Assembly: GCF_009828115.1 (NCBI RefSeq)
Contig: NZ_WTYL01000002.1
Span: 744,001-808,000 of the forward strand
Source: Allopontixanthobacter sediminis
Lineage (GTDB): Bacteria > Pseudomonadota > Alphaproteobacteria > Sphingomonadales > Sphingomonadaceae
Direction of reading: 5' to 3'
DNA: 64,000 nt
This document shows positions 41,895-51,044 of this stretch, piece by piece. The position numbers and the translations under genes are program-made. Numbering within the stretch: position 1 is the first letter of the stretch; each line of letters opens with the position of its first letter. The notes beneath the pieces were generated by a model. It was not told where the DNA came from. It ran no database searches and saw nothing but the letters and a program-made list of their open reading frames with translations.

Positions 41895-44633
41895 ATGGAA
41901 GCCGATTGGAACAATGCCCTAACGCGTGCCCGGGCGCACGCACCGTTCCTGGCGCGCGGTCTCGAGCGAATGCCGGAGCTGGCGGCGATGCTTGCTGCCG
42001 GCCGGGGAGAGGATGCGCTCGCTCATGCGCGGGAAGCGGGTGCGGATATTGCCGATGTCCGCACGGCCTTGCGCCGAGAGCGGCTCGCGTATGCCGTGGC
42101 GCTGGCGGTCGGCGATCTGGCGGGTGCGTTTCCGGTGGGCCGGGTGATGCAGGAATTGTCCGACCTCGCGGACCGCGCGCTGGACGCCGCCATCCGGGCA
42201 GCGATTTTACGGCGCGTGCCGGACGCCGACCTTCAAGAAAAGCCGACCCGGATGCCAACTGGAATGATCGCACTGGCGCTCGGCAAGCACGGCGCGCAGG
42301 AACTCAATTACAGTTCCGACATCGACCCGATCTTGCTGTTCGACCCCGAAACGCTTCCGCGCCGCGATCGGGACGAGCCGGGGGAGGCGGCGCAGCGCTA
42401 TGCCCGGGACATCGTGCAGATACTGTCGGAGAACACCGCCGAGGGCTATGTTTTCAGGGTCGACCTGCGCCTCCGTCCCGCTTCCGAAGTCAGCCCGCTG
42501 GCGATCTCGCTGGATGCCGCGCTGACCCATTACGAATCCTCCGCGCTGACGTGGGAACGGGCGGCCTATATCCGGGCGCGGCCGTGCAGCGGCGACATCG
42601 ACGCGGGCCGCGCATTCCTGGCGGCGATCCGGCCTTTCGTATGGCGCCGCAGCCTCGATTTCGGGGCGATCGAGGAAATCGGCCGGCTGACCGCGCGGAT
42701 CCGGGACAATTACCGTGGTCCGAAGGTCCCCGGCCCCGGCTTCAATCTGAAACACGGGCGCGGTGGAATTCGCGAAGTGGAATTCTTCGCCCAGACGCAT
42801 CAATTGATCCACGGCGGACGCGACCCCTCACTGCGCCAGCGCAGTACCCGGCCAGCGCTGGATTCGCTGGCGGCGGCGGGTCATATCTCGGCCGAAGACG
42901 CCGCGGTCCTCGGCGCGGCGTATGACCGGCTCCGCACGCTCGAACACCGGTTGCAGATGGTTGACGACCAGCAGACCCATGCACTGCCGTCCGGCACGGC
43001 GCTCGACAATGTCGCACGGCTGGAAGGCTTTGCGGACGGGGCGGCAATGGTCGCCGAAGTGCGCGAACTGACCGAGGAGGTCGGCGCGCGGTTCGACCGG
43101 CTGATCGATGCCGAAAACCGTTCGGTGCCCGGCTCACAGAAGTCGAGCGGTGGTCTTGCAGACTTGGTTGCCCGGCTCGATTTCGCGGACCCTGAAGCGC
43201 TGTTGGAGCGGATACGCGGCTGGACGGATGGGCGCTTCCGCACGCTCCGCAGCCCCGCCGCCTGCGCGGCTTTCGAGGCGATCCTGCCGGACCTCATCGA
43301 AGCCTTGGGACAGGCATCCGATCCGGACGGCGCGATCTTGCGATGGGAAGCACTGCTGGCGGGCGCGTCCAGCGCGATCAATCTGTTCCGCCTGCTCGAG
43401 GCGCGGCCCGCGCTGCTCGACCAGCTGGTCAAGATCCTCACCCTGGCGCCGCCGCTGGCTGGCGAACTCGGCCGGCGCCCGGAATTGCTCGACACTTTGA
43501 TCGATCGCAGCGCGCTGGACCTGCCGGGCAATGTGTTGGAGCTGGCGCAGGCGATGAGGTCGGCAGACGGCCACGCCGCCGATTATGAACAGCGACTGGA
43601 CCGCATCCGAATCGTCACCGGCGAAAAGCGCTTCGCTCTGGGGGTCCAGCTGGTTGGCGCGGCGCACGATCCGCTGGCGATCGGCGCGGCGCTCTCGCGC
43701 GTCGCCGAAGCGGCGATCGAAGTCGCGGGGGAGGCCGCAAACGCATCCTTTGTGCAGGCGCACGGGTTCGTTGCGGACAGCGAGCTGGTGGTGCTCGGGC
43801 TGGGCCGGCTGGGGGGCGGGATAATGACCCACGCGTCCGATCTCGACATCATCTACCTGTTTAGCGGCACGCATGAAGGCGAATCGGATTGTGGCGGGCG
43901 GGCCAACTGCCGGCCACTGGGCACGACGCTTTATTTCAACCGGCTGGCGACCAGGGTGAGCGCGGCGCTGAGCGTCCCGACTGCCGAAGGCGCGCTGTAT
44001 GAAGTGGACACTCGGCTGCGGCCGCAGGGCGCCCAAGGGCCACTGGCGGTGAGTTTCGACAGCTTCGCCCGGTATCAGCGCGAAAGCGCGTGGACGTGGG
44101 AGCACATGGCGCTCACCCGGGCGCGGGTGCTGTGCGGATCGCCCTCCGCCAGGGAGGAACTGGAGGCGCTGGTTGCCGACGTTCTCGGCACGCCGCGCGA
44201 TCCGGCCCAATTGCGGACCAGCCTGCTCGACATGCGCAGCGAAATGGCGGCGCACAAATCCCCCAAGGGACCGCTTGACGCGAAACTGCTGCGCGGCGCG
44301 CTGGTCGACCTCGAGTTCATCGTCCATTACCTGCAACTGCGCGAGCGGACCGCGTTTCATCCCGATCTGGGGACCGCGATTTCTGCGCTGGTGGCGGAGG
44401 GTTACCTGCCCGAAGAACTCGGCCCCGCGCACGACTTGATGATCCGCATGCTGGTCGCGGCGCGGTTGCTGGCCCCTGATCTGCAGCAGCCGCCCCCGGC
44501 CGCCTTTGCCGTGCTGGCGCAGGCCTGCGGCTGCGTCAGCGGAACAAGCCTGTTGCATGACTTCACCGCGGCACGGCAAAGCGTCGCGCGGAGCTGGAAA
44601 GCGATTCTCGAAACCGATCTGGAGACTGAATGA
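41895..44633 (+). CDS. glnE: Bifunctional glutamine-synthetase adenylyltransferase/deadenylase
   Basis: 912 residues, near the usual length. Two nucleotidyltransferase modules are present: GKHGAQELNYSSDIDPILLFD for the deadenylylation half and GLGRLGGGIMTHASDLDIIYLF for the adenylylation half, each with the G-G...SDxD metal motif. KHGRGGIREVEFFAQ is the conserved linker block. It adjusts glutamine synthetase to nitrogen supply under PII control. A second start (ATG 41862) is possible; neither has a good ribosome-binding site. Overlaps the peroxiredoxin gene by four bases. Confidence 0.94.
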   Translation: MEADWNNALTRARAHAPFLARGLERMPELAAMLAAGRGEDALAHAREAGADIADVRTALRRERLAYAVALAVGDLAGAFPVGRVMQELSDLADRALDAAIRAAILRRVPDADLQEKPTRMPTGMIALALGKHGAQELNYSSDIDPILLFDPETLPRRDRDEPGEAAQRYARDIVQILSENTAEGYVFRVDLRLRPASEVSPLAISLDAALTHYESSALTWERAAYIRARPCSGDIDAGRAFLAAIRPFVWRRSLDFGAIEEIGRLTARIRDNYRGPKVPGPGFNLKHGRGGIREVEFFAQTHQLIHGGRDPSLRQRSTRPALDSLAAAGHISAEDAAVLGAAYDRLRTLEHRLQMVDDQQTHALPSGTALDNVARLEGFADGAAMVAEVRELTEEVGARFDRLIDAENRSVPGSQKSSGGLADLVARLDFADPEALLERIRGWTDGRFRTLRSPAACAAFEAILPDLIEALGQASDPDGAILRWEALLAGASSAINLFRLLEARPALLDQLVKILTLAPPLAGELGRRPELLDTLIDRSALDLPGNVLELAQAMRSADGHAADYEQRLDRIRIVTGEKRFALGVQLVGAAHDPLAIGAALSRVAEAAIEVAGEAANASFVQAHGFVADSELVVLGLGRLGGGIMTHASDLDIIYLFSGTHEGESDCGGRANCRPLGTTLYFNRLATRVSAALSVPTAEGALYEVDTRLRPQGAQGPLAVSFDSFARYQRESAWTWEHMALTRARVLCGSPSAREELEALVADVLGTPRDPAQLRTSLLDMRSEMAAHKSPKGPLDAKLLRGALVDLEFIVHYLQLRERTAFHPDLGTAISALVAEGYLPEELGPAHDLMIRMLVAARLLAPDLQQPPPAAFAVLAQACGCVSGTSLLHDFTAARQSVARSWKAILETDLETE

Positions 44634-45121
44634 TGGGCGATATCAAGCCAGGGCAGACTATCGAGGCGGGCGACACCATTCCCGACATCGGACTGGAAAC
44701 AACCGACGGCGGCACGGTAGGCATTTCGGATTTCGCGGGGCAGAAAGTCGTGTTGTTCTTCTATCCCAAGGACAACACCCCGGGCTGCACCAGCCAGGCC
44801 AAGGATTTCTCGGCGTTGAAAGACCAATTCGCTGCATCGAACACCGCGGTCCTCGGGATCAGCAAGGATTCGGCAAAGAAGCATCTCAATTTTATCGCCA
44901 AACATGGCCTGACCGTGCCCCTCGCGACCGATGCGGAGAACGGTGGCCTGTCCGATGCCCTGGGGATATGGACGGAAAAGCAGATGTACGGAAAAACCTA
45001 CATGGGCATGGTTCGGACGACCGTGCTGGTCGACGCCGGGGGCAAGGCCGCGCAAGTCTGGCACAAGGTAAAGGTGAAGGGCCACGCGGAGGAAGTGCTG
45101 GCAGCCGCCCGGGCGCTTTGA
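44630..45121 (+). CDS. Peroxiredoxin, PrxQ/Bcp type, single cysteine
   Basis: 163 residues with the PrxQ active-site block FFYPKDNTPGCTSQAKDF, reducing hydroperoxides in the cytoplasm. The only cysteine in the protein is the peroxidatic one. Many Bcp proteins have a resolving cysteine five residues later; here that position is not Cys, so reduction must involve an outside thiol. It starts inside the glnE stop (ATGA), so it is translationally coupled to a nitrogen-regulation gene, and the DUF455 gene follows at 8 bases. Confidence 0.92.
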   Translation: MMGDIKPGQTIEAGDTIPDIGLETTDGGTVGISDFAGQKVVLFFYPKDNTPGCTSQAKDFSALKDQFAASNTAVLGISKDSAKKHLNFIAKHGLTVPLATDAENGGLSDALGIWTEKQMYGKTYMGMVRTTVLVDAGGKAAQVWHKVKVKGHAEEVLAAARAL

Positions 45122-45129
45122 GCGGGAGC

Positions 45130-45975
45130 ATGACCGATACGGGTGTCGCCGCCGCGATTCGCGCCGCGTTGTTGACGGCGGACCCGCGCGCCAAGGTGAT
45201 GGCGACCCGCACCGTGGCGAGGGCTTGGAGGCAGGGCCGGCTGGACTTCGATTTCAGTGTTGCCATGCCCGATCAGCCGTCATGGCCCGCGCGCCCCGAA
45301 CTGCTGCAACCCTCGCAAATGCCCCGGCGAGGGGGTGGCTCGGAGCATGGGCGAATCGCCTTGTGGCATGCGCTGGCGCATATCGAATTCATCGCGATAG
45401 ACCTCGCGCTCGACATGGTTGGCCGATTCGGCGGCGAGATGCCTCCGGAGTTCACGTCCGATTTCCTGTCGGTGGCTGCGGACGAGGCGATGCATTTCGT
45501 CCTGCTCGACCGCAAGCTCCGGACACTCGGGAGCCATTACGGGCTTCTGCCCGCACATGGCGGCCTATGGGAAGCGGCGGCGCGGACAAGCCACGACGTG
45601 ATGGCCCGGCTGGCGGTGGTGCCGATGGTGCTGGAAGCGCGCGGTCTGGACGTCACCCCGGCCACCTTGGCCAAGGTGCAATCGCAAGGCGACGCGCACG
45701 GTGCGAAAATCCTGAGTCGCATACTTGACGATGAAATCCGGCACGTCGGGTTTGGCACAAAGCATTTCACCGCTCTGTGTGATTCAATTGGGGAGAATCC
45801 GCAAAAACGTTGGAAATCCTTGGTCGCAGAGCATTTTAAGGGGAGTTTGAAGCCGCCATTCAACGACTCGGCGCGTCTCGCAGCCGGTTTGTCGCTAGAC
45901 TACTACAGCGCTATTGCGCCGTTAACGAATACACGGATAACCCAACAATCAACGAAGCGGCGGCAAGTTCCGTAA
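45130..45975 (+). CDS. DUF455 ferritin-like protein
   Basis: 281 residues. Ferritin-like di-iron ligands are visible: HALAHIEFIAIDLALD, DEAMHFVLLDRKLR (ExxH) and DDEIRHVGFGTKHF (ExxH). DUF455 proteins are related to the tRNA hydroxylase MiaE, but their own reaction is unknown to me. GGGAG precedes the ATG at 45130. The frame is open upstream over the peroxiredoxin gene, which is only frame overlap. It probably belongs to the glnE-peroxiredoxin transcript. Confidence 0.87.
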   Translation: MTDTGVAAAIRAALLTADPRAKVMATRTVARAWRQGRLDFDFSVAMPDQPSWPARPELLQPSQMPRRGGGSEHGRIALWHALAHIEFIAIDLALDMVGRFGGEMPPEFTSDFLSVAADEAMHFVLLDRKLRTLGSHYGLLPAHGGLWEAAARTSHDVMARLAVVPMVLEARGLDVTPATLAKVQSQGDAHGAKILSRILDDEIRHVGFGTKHFTALCDSIGENPQKRWKSLVAEHFKGSLKPPFNDSARLAAGLSLDYYSAIAPLTNTRITQQSTKRRQVP

Positions 45976-46073
45976 AGCTTCAAAAAAAGTTTCACGGCGA
46001 TCTGCAGTCGGTAGTTCGGATGGGAAACGGGGTCTCGGCGGTGTTTCAAGACATCGCAGAAAAGGACGGGTCT

Positions 46074-46772
46074 GTGATTGCTATTCTTAAGCAAAGCCGG
46101 ATGGTTGCAGCGGCTGCAATGCTCTTCGGTTTTCTGACTATGGGTGCACACCCGGCGCTTGCCAACTCCAGTGCCGCCTCGGCAGACATCTCGGCCGCAG
46201 CGCGCGATGCCCGGACTTCCCCGATGGGCGGCGGTGACGAACAGTTCCGCAATTTGTTCGCCAGCTGGCAATCGCTTGACGGCCCCGGCGCTTCCTCCCC
46301 TACCCCGACCACTACCATTGCAATTCCTTCCATCATGCCGCTCGCAGCTGCCAAGCTGACCAGCGATTACGGCATGCGCACCCACCCCGTGATTGGCGGT
46401 CGCCGCGCTCACAAGGGTGTCGACCTTGCCGCTCCGACAGGGACGCCGGTCTATGCGACAGCCGATGGCATCGTATCGCGCGCCGACCACTTCAGCAGCT
46501 ACGGCTTGTATATCTCGCTCCAGCATGGTGCGGCCCTCGAAACCCGCTATGCGCATTTGTCCCGTTTGGCAGTCGCCGCCGGACAGCGCGTCAACAAGGG
46601 TGAAATCATCGGTTATGTCGGCTCGACCGGCCGTTCCACCGGTCCCCACCTCCATTACGAAGTCCGCATGGACGGCGAGGCGGTAAACCCCATTCCCTAC
46701 ATGGTCGAATCCGAAGCACAGCAGGCGTTCGCGCTCGTGATGGACGAAGGCGGCCAGGGCGGCCCCGAGTAA
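46074..46772 (+). CDS. Exported M23-family peptidase (LytM type)
   Basis: 232 residues. The signal peptide (MVAAAAMLFGFLTMGAHPALA, shown from an internal Met) is followed by a spacer and the LytM domain: SDYGMRTHPVIGGRRAHKG-VDLAAP with the HxxxD zinc pair, and GSTGRSTGPHLHYEV with HxH. These endopeptidases cut peptidoglycan cross-links or activate amidases in the periplasm. The GTG at 46074 is chosen because AGGA lies seven bases before it; ATG 46020 is in frame but lacks a site. A strong terminator follows at 46833. Confidence 0.88.
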   Translation: MIAILKQSRMVAAAAMLFGFLTMGAHPALANSSAASADISAAARDARTSPMGGGDEQFRNLFASWQSLDGPGASSPTPTTTIAIPSIMPLAAAKLTSDYGMRTHPVIGGRRAHKGVDLAAPTGTPVYATADGIVSRADHFSSYGLYISLQHGAALETRYAHLSRLAVAAGQRVNKGEIIGYVGSTGRSTGPHLHYEVRMDGEAVNPIPYMVESEAQQAFALVMDEGGQGGPE

Positions 46773-46832
46773 TCCTCACCGCCTAGCGAGACAGATACAT
46801 ACCAGTTTGACATCGGAGAGGGTGTCCTGAGT

Positions 46833-46868
46833 AAAGGCGGCAGGGGCGATCCTGCCGCCTTTCCTTTT
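46833..46868 (+). terminator. Rho-independent terminator after the M23 peptidase gene
   Basis: AAAGGCGGCAGG (46833-46844) pairs perfectly over 12 bases with CCTGCCGCCTTT (46851-46862), with a six-base loop, and is followed by a T-rich CCTTTT. It lies 60 bases after the peptidase stop and before the acyl-CoA synthetase gene. Confidence 0.9.
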
Positions 46869-46963
46869 GCGGGAAAGAACCCGGCCTCCCGCTGCCCGGC
46901 AGGCTTCGTTTTCCCTTGTTGTCCCCTGAACTCCGGCTAATCTGGCGGCGGAAGAGGAACATC

Positions 46964-48499
46964 ATGCACCCGATACAGCACGCGCAGTCGCGGCCCGATC
47001 ATCCGGCGGTGATCATGGCCGGCAGCGGCGAGACGATCACCTATCGCCAGATGGACGAAGCCGCGAACCGCGTGGCGCAATTGCTGCGCGCCCGCGGTCT
47101 GGCGGCGGGGGATGCGATTGCGGTGCTGATGGAAAATTCGCCGCGCTATTACGAGATTTACTGGGGGGCCCAGCGGGCAGGCATTATCCTCGTGCCGATC
47201 TCGACCCACCTTACCGCCAGCGAAGTGGCCTATATCCTTTGCGATAGCGACGCACGGCTGCTGATAACGACTAAGCTGTTCGATGATCTCGTGGGACGGA
47301 TGCAGGCGGCGGGCCTCGACTTGCCGGTGCTCGTCTACGGCGGTGACGGCGAACATTCCGCGGAAAGCGCCCTGTCCGCGTGTTCTGCTGCGCCGATCGC
47401 CGACCAGTCCGCGGGGCGTGTGATGTTGTACAGCTCCGGCACTACCGGCAGGCCCAAGGGTATCGTCCCGGCGCCCCCCGCCAATCCGGCGGTGCAAGCC
47501 GGAACCCCGTTGATGATGCTGGCGGTGCACGGGTTCCATTTCCCTACCGACGGCAGCAGCCGCTATCTCTCGCCCGCGCCGCTGTATCACGCGGCCCCGC
47601 TGGGTTGGAGCACCACGGTCCACCGCCTCGGCGGGACGGTGGTGGTGATAGAGAAATTCGATCCCGAAGGCGCGCTGGCAGCGATCGAGAAATACCGCAT
47701 TACCGAAAGCCAGTGGGTGCCGACGCATTTCGTCCGCCTGCTCAAATTGCCCGAGGACGTGCGCGGCCGGTACGACCTGTCCTCGCACCAGCATGCGATC
47801 CACGCCGCGGCACCGTGTCCGGTACCGGTGAAGCGGGCGATGATCGACTGGTGGGGCCCGGTCATCTGGGAGTATTATGCAGGCAGCGAAGGCAACGGAA
47901 TGACGATGGTCGGCTCCGAGGATTGGCTTGCCCATCCCGGGACGGTGGGGCGAGCGATCCTCGGGACAGTGCATGTCTGCGATGGATCCGGCGGCGAAGT
48001 CCCGATGGGCCAGGAGGGTGTGATCTACTTCGAAAGCCCGCACCCGTTCGCCTACCACAAGGACGACGGGAAAACCGCTGAGGTGACCCACGCCGAGGGG
48101 TGGACGACGCTCGGCGATATCGGGCGGCTGGATGAAGACGGCTTCCTGTATCTGACCGACCGCCGCAGCAACATGATCATTTCGGGCGGGGTCAATATCT
48201 ACCCGCAGGAGGTCGAGAACCTGCTCGTCGGCCATCCCAAGGTGATGGATGCCGCCGTTATCGGCGCGCCGGACGCGGAGATGGGCGAATGCGTGGTGGC
48301 GGTGGTACAGCCGGTCGACATGACCGAAGCGGGCGATGCGCTCGCCGCCGAATTGCGCGAATATCTGTCCGGCGAACTCGCCCGGCTGAAACTGCCGCGC
48401 CTGTTCGATTTCCGTGCCGACCTCCCGCGTGAAGCGAACGGGAAACTGTACAAGCGCAAACTGAAGGACGAATATCTGGCGCGCGCGGAAACCGCCTGA
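46964..48499 (+). CDS. Acyl-CoA synthetase (AMP-forming)
   Basis: 511 residues of the adenylate-forming superfamily. The P-loop is LYSSGTTGRPKG, A5 is WEYYAGSEGNGMT, A7 LGDIGRLDEDGFLYLTDR and A8 IISGGVNIYPQEVE; the final lysine is in LPREANGKLYKRKL. It activates a carboxylic acid as acyl-AMP and transfers it to CoA; substrate size is unknown, though the layout fits fatty or aromatic acids. The ATG at 46964 has GGAAGAGGAAC before it. It is a single gene after a terminator. Confidence 0.92.
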   Translation: MHPIQHAQSRPDHPAVIMAGSGETITYRQMDEAANRVAQLLRARGLAAGDAIAVLMENSPRYYEIYWGAQRAGIILVPISTHLTASEVAYILCDSDARLLITTKLFDDLVGRMQAAGLDLPVLVYGGDGEHSAESALSACSAAPIADQSAGRVMLYSSGTTGRPKGIVPAPPANPAVQAGTPLMMLAVHGFHFPTDGSSRYLSPAPLYHAAPLGWSTTVHRLGGTVVVIEKFDPEGALAAIEKYRITESQWVPTHFVRLLKLPEDVRGRYDLSSHQHAIHAAAPCPVPVKRAMIDWWGPVIWEYYAGSEGNGMTMVGSEDWLAHPGTVGRAILGTVHVCDGSGGEVPMGQEGVIYFESPHPFAYHKDDGKTAEVTHAEGWTTLGDIGRLDEDGFLYLTDRRSNMIISGGVNIYPQEVENLLVGHPKVMDAAVIGAPDAEMGECVVAVVQPVDMTEAGDALAAELREYLSGELARLKLPRLFDFRADLPREANGKLYKRKLKDEYLARAETA

Positions 48500-48618
48500 G
48501 CTTTCGCCGCGCGACGCTGTTCAAAATCGGTACGGGCGCATCGATTGTCCTGTTGCGGCAGGCGCTGCTCTGCTAGGCATATCGGACGGGGCATCGGCGA
48601 GGGGGCGCAGCTATAAAC

Positions 48619-49257
48619 TTGTTTGCAGACCATAATCTGCCGTTTTCGGTAGCCATGCTCCTGCTTGCGTTGCTGGCAATTGTCCAACTGATCGGGGTTG
48701 GCGATTTCGGCACCGACGGCGGGCTGGACGGTGATATCGATAGCGATACCGTCGAAGGTTTGGGCGGCACCGGATTTGCCGACAGCCTGGCCACCATCAT
48801 CGGCCTTGGCCGGGTGCCTTTCACGATCTGGCTGGGAGCGCTGCTGTTCCTGTTCGCCGGGCTCGGTTTCAGTATCCAGATGCTTGCGGAAGGACTGCTC
48901 GGCGCGCCGCTATACAGCCTGCTTGCCGCAGCATTTGCCGGAGTGGCGGCGCTTCCGGCTACCGGCGTGATAGTCCGGCCGCTCGGCCGCCTTCTGCCGC
49001 AGGACGAAACCACCGCGGTCAGCACCGATACCCTCGTGGGCCGACGCGCGACCATTTCGATCGGCCGTGCTGCGCACCTCTCGCCGGCCCGCGGGCAGGT
49101 TATGGACCGTCACGGGCGCCCGCACCAGGTCATGATCGAACCCCACGACAGCGCCCAGGTCCTGACCCAGGGTGAAGAAGTTCTGCTGGTTCGCCGGGAT
49201 GGCGAGACCTTTTACGCGGTACCCCTTGCAGAGCGCCAACTGGCGCCGACAGTTTGA
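48619..49257 (+). CDS. YqiJ-like membrane protein with OB-fold tail (NfeD-related)
   Basis: About 212 residues. Hydrophobic segments near residues 10-27, 62-82 and 92-120 form a membrane part, followed by an OB-like beta-rich C-domain (TLVGRRATISIGRAAHLSPARGQ and GEEVLLVRRDGETFYAVPL). This is the layout of YqiJ/NfeD proteins, which are almost always encoded next to a flotillin, as here (11 bases). The start is weakly supported: TTG at 48619 has GAGGGGG 12 bases upstream; an ATG 12 codons further in is possible. Confidence 0.85.
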   Translation: MFADHNLPFSVAMLLLALLAIVQLIGVGDFGTDGGLDGDIDSDTVEGLGGTGFADSLATIIGLGRVPFTIWLGALLFLFAGLGFSIQMLAEGLLGAPLYSLLAAAFAGVAALPATGVIVRPLGRLLPQDETTAVSTDTLVGRRATISIGRAAHLSPARGQVMDRHGRPHQVMIEPHDSAQVLTQGEEVLLVRRDGETFYAVPLAERQLAPTV

Positions 49258-49268
49258 ATGAAAGGCAC

Positions 49269-51023
49269 ATGATGGACGGTTTCACTTTCTGGGCGGCACT
49301 TGGCGGGGGCGGATTCCTCCTCCTGCTCATCATTCTGGTCATGATAACGCGGTTGTATCGCCGCGCGACCAAGGAAGTGGCCTTCGTGCGAACCGGCTTT
49401 CGCGGCGAACAGGTGGTAATGGATGGCGGCGCCATGGTCCTTCCGGTCCTGCACGAAACCATGCCGGTCAACATGAACACCGTTCGGCTTGCTGTTGAAC
49501 GAAAGAATGCCGACGCGCTGATTACGCTCGACCGGCTGCGCATCGACGTGAAGGCGGAGTTTTACGTCCGTGTCCGGCCCGATGCCGGAGCGATCGCCAT
49601 GGCCGCGCAGACGCTAGGTTTGCGGACCATGCATCCCGAAGCACTGAAGGACCTCGTCGAAGGCAAATTCGTCGACGCGCTGCGTTCGGTTGCGGCGGGA
49701 ATGTCGATGAACGAATTGCACGAGCAGCGGGCCGATTTTGTCCAGAAGGTCCAGCAGGTATCCTCCAGCGACCTCGCGATGAACGGGCTGGAACTGGAAT
49801 CGGTCTCGCTCACCGGGCTCGATCAGACCAGCATCGAACATTTCAACGCCAACAACGCGTTCGATGCGGAAGGCCTGACCAAGCTGACCGAGCAGATCGA
49901 GCTCCGCAAGAAGGCCCGCAACGACATCGAGCAGGATACGCGGGTCCAGATGGAAATGAAAAACCTCGAGGCTGACCAGAAAAGTTTCGAGATCGGGCGC
50001 GACAATGAATTCGCCCGCCTGGAACAGGAACGCGAAGTCGAAATGCGCCGCGCAAAGCAGGCTTCAGAAGTCGCACGGGAACAGGCCGAGCGTAGCAGGG
50101 AAGCGGACTCGGCGCGGATCGAGGCCAAGCGCCAAGTCGATTCCCAGCAGATCGAAGCCGACCGTGTCGTAGAAGAAGCGCGGATCGCGCAGACCCAGGC
50201 CCTCGAGATCGCTCGCCAGGAACAGCAGATCGCGGTCCAGAACAAGTCGCGCGAAGAAAGCCAGGCAAAAGCCGAAGCCGACGCTGCCCGGGCCAAGGCG
50301 GTCGCCGCCGAAGAAGGCGTCCTGACCGCGCGCGAAACCGAAATCGCCGATCGTGAAAAGCGTATCGAGCTGATCGAAGCATCGAAAACCGCCGAACGCG
50401 ATGCGATCAAGGTAAGGGTCGAGGCGGAAGCCGAGAAAGACGCTGCAGGCAACCGCGCCGAAGCAGTGAAAATGGCGGCGCAGGGCGAGGCGGATGCCGA
50501 GCGGCTACGCGCCGAAGCATCCCGCGTACGCTTCGAAGTGGAAGCTGCCGGCCAGCGTGCGATCAACGAAGCGGCCAACATCCTGTCGATGAACCAGATC
50601 AGCCTGCAGACGAAGTTGGCCTTGTTGAAAGTGCTGCCGGAACTGATCCGGGAAAGCGCTAAGCCGATGGAAGCAATCGATTCGATCAAGATCGTGCAGG
50701 TCGACGGCCTGACCAATCACGGCGGACACGGCGGTAGTAATGGGTCGGGCGGCGGCACCGGCAATCTGGCGTCCGACGCCGTCAGCGCTGCGCTTGCTTA
50801 CCGTGCACAGGCACCGGTGCTGGACGGTTTGCTGAAGGAACTCGGCCTCGATGGCAGCTCGCTCGGCGCGCTGGCTGGAGGAGCATCGCTGGTCGGCGGA
50901 AGTGTGGGTGAAGCTGGACCGGGCACCCCCTCTGCTGCCAAGTCGGCGTCCAAGCCCAACACCAAGACCAATGCCGGATCGCCGGACGAAGCCGAAGAAC
51001 CAGCCAGTCCAGTGGAAGCCTGA
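49269..51023 (+). CDS. Flotillin-family protein, YqiK type
   Basis: 584 residues. One N-terminal membrane helix (FLLLLIILVMITRLY), an SPFH domain (about residues 35-190), and a long Ala/Glu/Arg-rich coiled coil (about 200-460, with REQAERSREADSARIEAKRQ typical). A Gly-Ser-rich linker and an acidic, Pro-containing tail end it. Flotillins assemble on membranes into detergent-resistant patches and act as scaffolds. AAAGG lies before ATG 49269. It pairs with the YqiJ-like gene just upstream. Confidence 0.93.
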   Translation: MMDGFTFWAALGGGGFLLLLIILVMITRLYRRATKEVAFVRTGFRGEQVVMDGGAMVLPVLHETMPVNMNTVRLAVERKNADALITLDRLRIDVKAEFYVRVRPDAGAIAMAAQTLGLRTMHPEALKDLVEGKFVDALRSVAAGMSMNELHEQRADFVQKVQQVSSSDLAMNGLELESVSLTGLDQTSIEHFNANNAFDAEGLTKLTEQIELRKKARNDIEQDTRVQMEMKNLEADQKSFEIGRDNEFARLEQEREVEMRRAKQASEVAREQAERSREADSARIEAKRQVDSQQIEADRVVEEARIAQTQALEIARQEQQIAVQNKSREESQAKAEADAARAKAVAAEEGVLTARETEIADREKRIELIEASKTAERDAIKVRVEAEAEKDAAGNRAEAVKMAAQGEADAERLRAEASRVRFEVEAAGQRAINEAANILSMNQISLQTKLALLKVLPELIRESAKPMEAIDSIKIVQVDGLTNHGGHGGSNGSGGGTGNLASDAVSAALAYRAQAPVLDGLLKELGLDGSSLGALAGGASLVGGSVGEAGPGTPSAAKSASKPNTKTNAGSPDEAEEPASPVEA

Positions 51024-51044
51024 GCCGCAGAGCTTAGCCTGCCG

